From NCBI GenBank assembly GCA_964384945.1, contig CAYLMK010000008.1:62001-126000 (forward strand): a stretch of DNA of 64,000 nucleotides. Direction: 5' to 3'. The DNA is from S015-6 sp964384945 (GTDB taxonomy: Bacteria; Desulfobacterota; DSWW01). Shown here piece after piece: positions 61,763-64,000 of this stretch; the first letter of the stretch is position 1, and each line of letters begins with the position of its first letter. The notes beneath the pieces are model-generated. The model searched no databases. It saw only the letters and a list, made by a program, of their open reading frames with translations, and was not told the origin of the DNA. The position numbers and the translations under genes are program-made.

Positions 61763-64000
61763 CTATTCCGACATCGGGACGGACGGGAAGCCCTCCGGGT
61801 ACGTGCGGTGGCTCTCGGCGTGGGCCTCCACGTCTTCCCGGAGCACCCAGAACGGGAAATTGCGGTTCGAGAGCCAGAGCGGGAGCTGGTCCGCGAAGTG
61901 CTCGTCGCCCTCGTGCCCGCTCTGCCCCCCGGCAAGCACGTTGTAGGTCCGCCACTCGCCTTCCTTCATCTCCACGCAGAACCGGAAGGCCGGGCCCTCG
62001 CCCTGCCTGTAGGGCAGTGTCTGAATCAGGCCCTCCGGGGTCACGATCGGGTATTCGGCCGGGTCCACGCTGTGCTGCCCGCCGTCGTTCTCGAAGAAGC
62101 CCTGGCTCAGGTCGTCCCAGACCGGGTGCGCGAACTTCTTCTGGTGCGCCTCGCCCCATCGCCAGGTCTCCATCGGCCGGTCCGGGCCGAAGAACGCGGC
62201 GAGCTGCTCGACCGCCCCCTCCAGGGAGGCCGCCATCTGGTCGTCCGCGGTCTCCACCCGGCCGGTCGTGGTCAGGTCGTCGAAGAAGTTCTTGCCGCCG
62301 GCCGGCCCCCTGCCCTGGAGCCAGGCGCTCAGGTCGCGCCCCACCAACTGGGAGAGGTAGGGCCCTGTCAGCCCGAGAAAGAATGAGGGAATGTCGTCGT
62401 GCACCGTGTTGTAAGCCAGGTGCGTGTACCAGACGCTGAACAAGGTCGCGCCCGCGCTGTCCTTGTCGAAGTTCATGTCCCAGGCCTCGAGGATCCCCAG
62501 GGCCCGGCACGCATCGGAGGCCGGCTCTGCGCAGATCCGGTCCCGGTTGGCCAGCAGCGGGGGCAGCAGGTCCTCGGCCAAGACGGCGTGGTCGTCCGTC
62601 TGAAGGGCGGTCATGTCCTCGAGCCGGATCGGCCCGGCCGCCTTGAGCGCCTCGATCCGCTCGGTGATCCGCCAGGCCCGGGTGCCGAGATCGAAGAAAT
62701 GCCCGTAGTAGTGGTCGTCGTTGACCGGGTCGTTGTCCAGGGTCTGGTCGCTGATCGTGTTGTTCGCCGTGACGACGTATCCCTTGTCCGGGTTCAGGGT
62801 CTGCGGCTGCTCCGCGAGCGGGAGGAACCCCTGCCACTCGTGCTCGCCGCCGCCCGGCAGCGGGATGTAGGGCGGGTATGCCTGCAGGTCCTGGGCTCGC
62901 ATCGGGTACGGGCCCGCCGTCACGTGGCCGATGCTTCCGGAGGAGTCGGCAAACACCCAGTTCATCACGCCGCTGTTGAAGTCCTCGAGCGCCGCCATGG
63001 CCTGCTCCACGGTCTCGGCCTCGACCACGCCCCGGAGGGCAAGAAGATCCGTGCTCCGGTCCGAGAACCCGGGCCAGCGGGCCGAGTAGATGAGCCCGAA
63101 GAATTCCATCAGGTCCCGGATGTCCTCCGGAAGCAGGTCGATCAGGATCGGGCCGTGGTGGGGCACCCAGCGCGCGGTGACGGCCGTTTCGGTCGTGTCC
63201 TCCAGCGACCCTCCTTGCGCGCGCACGCGGATCGTCTCCTCGTAAAAGTCCAGGGGGACCCACCGGTCGTTGAAAAGAACGCTGCGCCTCTCCTTGCCCA
63301 GCTTCTCTTTGTACAGGTCGGTCGCGTCGCCAAACCCGTTGGTGAGGCCCCAGGCCACCTTGGCGGTGTGGCCGATCAGCACGAGGGGCGCGCCGGGCAC
63401 GATGTTCCCGATGGCCCCGACCTCGTCCCGGCTCAGATCCACGATATGGGTGGCCATCATCGTGGAGGGATAATCGAGGGGCATGTGGGGGTCGTTGCAA
63501 AGGATGCACGCGCCGCCCTCGGTCAGGCTGTCGTCCACCACCCAGTTGTTGCTTCCGCGGGTCATGCCCCATCCGGGCCCGCCGAAGGCGCGCCCCAGGC
63601 GGTCCGCCATGAGGAGGAGGCCCTCGGCGATCCTTTTGCGGGTCGCCTCGTCCTCGGGAATGCCGTCGAGGAGGTCGCCGGCCTCGAGCCGCGCGAGGCT
63701 CCTGCTCGCCCCCGCGTCGAAGCCCGGCGTGGGGAAGGGCTCGAGGATGTACGTGGGCCGCATGGGCTGGAAGCGCATCAGGTCGTCGAAGCTGTTGAAG
63801 AGCAGGATCCGGCCGAGGAAGATGAACATCTCCAGCTCGCCCTGGAAGCTCTGCAGGAAGATCTGGGCCTTGGCCACGGCGACCACGTCGCGGGGCTCCC
63901 ACGGAGCGGGCCAGTAGTCGGGATCGATCCGGTCGAACTCCAGGGGCCGCGCCGCGCCGTTCCGGCCCGCCTTCATGTCTTCGATGTACGCATTCACCCC
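61763..64000 (-). CDS. Penicillin-acylase (S45) family protein, N-terminus beyond window
   Basis: At least 744 residues of an Ntn-hydrolase, entering from the right edge. Family landmarks are GMTRGSNNWVVDDSLTEGG (the new N-terminal Ser of the beta chain after self-cleavage), NDPHMPLDYPS and LVLIGHTAKVAWGLTNG. The part before the Ser (MNAYIEDMKAG at the edge is internal to the alpha chain) shows that the start lies outside. Such enzymes are usually exported and hydrolyse amide bonds of acylated substrates, including acyl-homoserine lactones. Confidence 0.88.
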   Translation of the reverse strand, partial: GVNAYIEDMKAGRNGAARPLEFDRIDPDYWPAPWEPRDVVAVAKAQIFLQSFQGELEMFIFLGRILLFNSFDDLMRFQPMRPTYILEPFPTPGFDAGASRSLARLEAGDLLDGIPEDEATRKRIAEGLLLMADRLGRAFGGPGWGMTRGSNNWVVDDSLTEGGACILCNDPHMPLDYPSTMMATHIVDLSRDEVGAIGNIVPGAPLVLIGHTAKVAWGLTNGFGDATDLYKEKLGKERRSVLFNDRWVPLDFYEETIRVRAQGGSLEDTTETAVTARWVPHHGPILIDLLPEDIRDLMEFFGLIYSARWPGFSDRSTDLLALRGVVEAETVEQAMAALEDFNSGVMNWVFADSSGSIGHVTAGPYPMRAQDLQAYPPYIPLPGGGEHEWQGFLPLAEQPQTLNPDKGYVVTANNTISDQTLDNDPVNDDHYYGHFFDLGTRAWRITERIEALKAAGPIRLEDMTALQTDDHAVLAEDLLPPLLANRDRICAEPASDACRALGILEAWDMNFDKDSAGATLFSVWYTHLAYNTVHDDIPSFFLGLTGPYLSQLVGRDLSAWLQGRGPAGGKNFFDDLTTTGRVETADDQMAASLEGAVEQLAAFFGPDRPMETWRWGEAHQKKFAHPVWDDLSQGFFENDGGQHSVDPAEYPIVTPEGLIQTLPYRQGEGPAFRFCVEMKEGEWRTYNVLAGGQSGHEGDEHFADQLPLWLSNRNFPFWVLREDVEAHAESHRTYPEGFPSVPMSE

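Overview
The window is GC-rich, densely packed bacterial DNA. It looks like the chromosome of an anaerobic member of the Desulfobacterota (former Deltaproteobacteria). This is inferred from gene content only: a DUF2760 gene with two divergent Hsp70-family genes, an ADP-forming acyl-CoA synthetase-type protein, a superoxide-reductase-like protein, an aldehyde:ferredoxin oxidoreductase fragment, and many toxin-antitoxin modules. No rRNA or tRNA was found.

Left third (1-20210): mostly housekeeping or envelope genes. They include a glycosyltransferase, an alpha/beta hydrolase, an MltF-like lytic transglycosylase, a lipoprotein, the DUF2760/Hsp70 group, a PAP2 phosphatase, a YkgJ Cys-cluster protein, a flavoprotein reductase, a metallophosphoesterase, YaiI-like and NIF3-like proteins and a small zinc-ribbon protein. 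The DUF2760/Hsp70 group is split by about 5 kb of unrelated genes. That stretch also holds a dead phd/vapC remnant.

Centre (20323-47873): a large type III-B CRISPR-Cas locus. A four-gene cassette comes first (+ strand): a sigma-70-like factor, two unrecognised proteins, and a Lon-type (S16) protease domain fused to TPR-like helices. It runs directly into a CRISPR leader and a 60-repeat array. After the array come a TPR protein, a CRISPR-associated primase-polymerase, Cas1, a small CxxC protein and Cas2. The effector operon is on the minus strand and reads back toward this region: Cas6, Cmr1, Cas10/Cmr2 (HD and GGDD), Cmr3, Cmr4, Cmr5, Cmr6 and the predicted ring nuclease Csx20. A CARF-HEPN effector of the TIGR02710 type lies beyond, separated from csx20 by an inserted AAA/DUF4143 ATPase, a HicB-like gene and HEPN debris. 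Cas10 should make cyclic oligoadenylate, the CARF-HEPN protein should respond to it and Csx20 should remove it. The sigma-Lon-TPR cassette recalls the known CalpL/CalpT/CalpS protease-sigma pathway, but I see no SAVED or CARF domain in it. It is the best candidate here for an undescribed signalling branch. Several spacers are diverged versions of the same viral coding sequences, differing mostly at wobble positions. All families except one outlying spacer are antisense to the inferred mRNA.

Right third (48617-64000): a minus-strand molybdopterin operon (moaC, MOSC, moaA, mog/moaB, moeA, moeA-PBP) with a terminator-like leader. It is followed by decayed genes (GMC oxidoreductase tail, IS481/FGE chimera, truncated AOR), a TetR regulator, hicAB, a flavodoxin-like gene, a vapBC module between 71-bp direct repeats of the end of the superoxide-reductase-like gene, a nucleoside deaminase and a penicillin-acylase-family gene cut by the window edge.
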